From NCBI GenBank assembly GCA_017446645.1, contig JAFSQO010000159.1:1-14694 (forward strand): a DNA stretch of 14,694 nt, given 5' to 3'. A model generated the notes under the pieces. The model was not told the origin of the DNA. It saw nothing but the letters and a program-made list of their open reading frames with translations, and did no database searches. Numbering within the stretch: position 1 is the first letter of the stretch; each line of letters starts with the position of its first letter. This stretch comes from Synergistaceae bacterium. GTDB taxonomy: Bacteria > Synergistota > Synergistia > Synergistales > Aminobacteriaceae. A program made the translations under genes and the position numbers. Shown here one piece after another: positions 14,074 to 14,694 of this stretch.

Positions 14074-14643
14074 CTAAACAATACTCACTCCGCACTCCTC
14101 AAGGATTTTCCCAAGAGCACACACCGGAAGCCCTACGACATTGAAGTAATCACCGTCAAGACCCTCAACCAATAATGACCCCTTACCCTGAACAGCATAC
14201 GCCCCTGCCTTGTCATCGCACTCGCCTGAAGCAACGTAATTCTTGATTTGTGCCTCACTGAGAACACGAAACTTGACTCTGGTGCTCTCGACATGAGAGA
14301 TAATTTTCCCGTCACAGCACACTGTCAGCCCCGTCAACACTTCATGCTCACGTCCCTGAAGGGTTTTCAGCATGTTAAAAGCGTCCGCTCTGTCCGAAGG
14401 CTTTCCCAGAACTTTCCCGTCAATTACGACTATGGTGTCAGCAGCAATGATTATAGAGTCAGGAAACTTTTGCGAACCCGAATGCGCTTTTAGCCTCGAT
14501 AATCTCCTGCATAAATCTTTAGGCTTCTCATCAGGGAGTCTTGACTCGTCAACTTCCGGCCTATATAACTCAAAATCAAGGCCAAGCCCCGTAAGCAACT
14601 CACGCCTGCGGGGACTGCCCGATGCAAGAATAATTTTTCGCAT
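14074..14643 (-). CDS. maf: Maf-type nucleoside triphosphate pyrophosphatase
   Basis: 189 residues from ATG 14643, giving MRKIILASGSPRRRELL, the classical Maf opening. The family cleaves non-canonical or dTTP/UTP-type nucleotides to monophosphates in the cytoplasm (house-cleaning; overexpression inhibits septation in Bacillus). The substrate loop is SGSPRRR; IIIAADTIVVIDGKVLGKP holds the metal-binding region; DKAGAYAVQGKGSLLVEGLDG and NVVGLPV form the conserved C-terminal half. Two further ATGs (14652 and 14649) would add MMT. ATG 14652 overlaps a TGA in the neighbouring frame (ATGA), so translational coupling to an upstream gene may favour it. No SD is obvious for any of them. Convergent with the ankyrin gene. 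Confidence 0.92.
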   Translation of the reverse strand: MRKIILASGSPRRRELLTGLGLDFELYRPEVDESRLPDEKPKDLCRRLSRLKAHSGSQKFPDSIIIAADTIVVIDGKVLGKPSDRADAFNMLKTLQGREHEVLTGLTVCCDGKIISHVESTRVKFRVLSEAQIKNYVASGECDDKAGAYAVQGKGSLLVEGLDGDYFNVVGLPVCALGKILEECGVSIV

Positions 14644-14648
14644 AGTCA

Positions 14649-14694
14649 TCATGATAAAGATAAAAATATAGCCATACAGCCAATCACAAGACAG
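14649..14694 (-). CDS. Possible C-terminal end of an upstream membrane protein (partial)
   Basis: The last 14 codons before a TGA that overlaps ATG 14652 of maf read CLVIGCMAIFLSLS, a hydrophobic stretch like a terminal membrane helix. The rest would lie beyond the right edge. Support is only the open frame, hydrophobicity and the ATGA overlap. The Maf frame itself is also open to the window end, so this is tentative. Confidence 0.2.
   Translation of the reverse strand, partial: CLVIGCMAIFLSLS

Overview
The window looks like a chromosomal segment of a host-associated, probably anaerobic bacterium of moderate GC. Nothing in it fixes the taxon. Five of the seven exported proteins have signal peptidase I-type signal sequences with no plausible lipobox; the other two (at 2285-2971 and 5063-6064) have a borderline one. 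This fits a diderm with a periplasm better than a monoderm with lipid-anchored binding proteins. The abundance of orphan solute-binding proteins and their style resemble Synergistota, but that is a low-confidence guess. Shine-Dalgarno (SD) sequences are strong and usually sit 9-12 nt from the start codon. That regularity decided several starts here, including a GTG and a TTG.

Region 1 (1-4894, all minus strand) is an accessory cluster. It holds four paralogous periplasmic binding proteins (one cut by the left edge) and a tandem pair of exported VanX-type D-Ala-D-Ala dipeptidases. The order of transcription is SBP-D, SBP-C, VanX-B, VanX-A, SBP-B, SBP-A; the last four are separated by only 3-4 nt. 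The four binding proteins read as family-3 (amino-acid type) proteins whose two halves are swapped: the lobe-2/C-terminal part comes first and the lobe-1/N-terminal part second. This is a circular permutation, and it is the most interesting observation here. No permease or ATPase is present. I infer, but cannot show, a role in peptidoglycan-derived D-Ala or muropeptide capture or sensing.

Region 2 (4895-6585) has a divergent promoter region, an orphan AfuA/FbpA-like binding protein on the plus strand, and a convergent YbaK-type aminoacyl-tRNA deacylase on the minus strand.

Region 3 (6714-12794, plus strand) is a pentose-phosphate/pentulose operon: full-length transketolase, an FGGY pentulose kinase of a divergent subtype, transaldolase, and a canonical xylulokinase. 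Together they would phosphorylate pentuloses and feed them through the non-oxidative pentose phosphate pathway. No isomerase, epimerase or sugar transporter is in view.

Region 4 (12795-14694) has a cytoplasmic ankyrin-repeat protein with lysine-rich tails, and a convergent Maf nucleotide pyrophosphatase. Maf may be translationally coupled to a membrane-protein gene that continues past the right edge.

The longest non-coding stretches are 168, 160 and 128 bp. A hairpin sequence occurs in two unrelated intergenic spots (3082-3115 and 11294-11321) and may be a dispersed repeat. I saw no tRNA, rRNA, CRISPR array, insertion sequence or phage gene.
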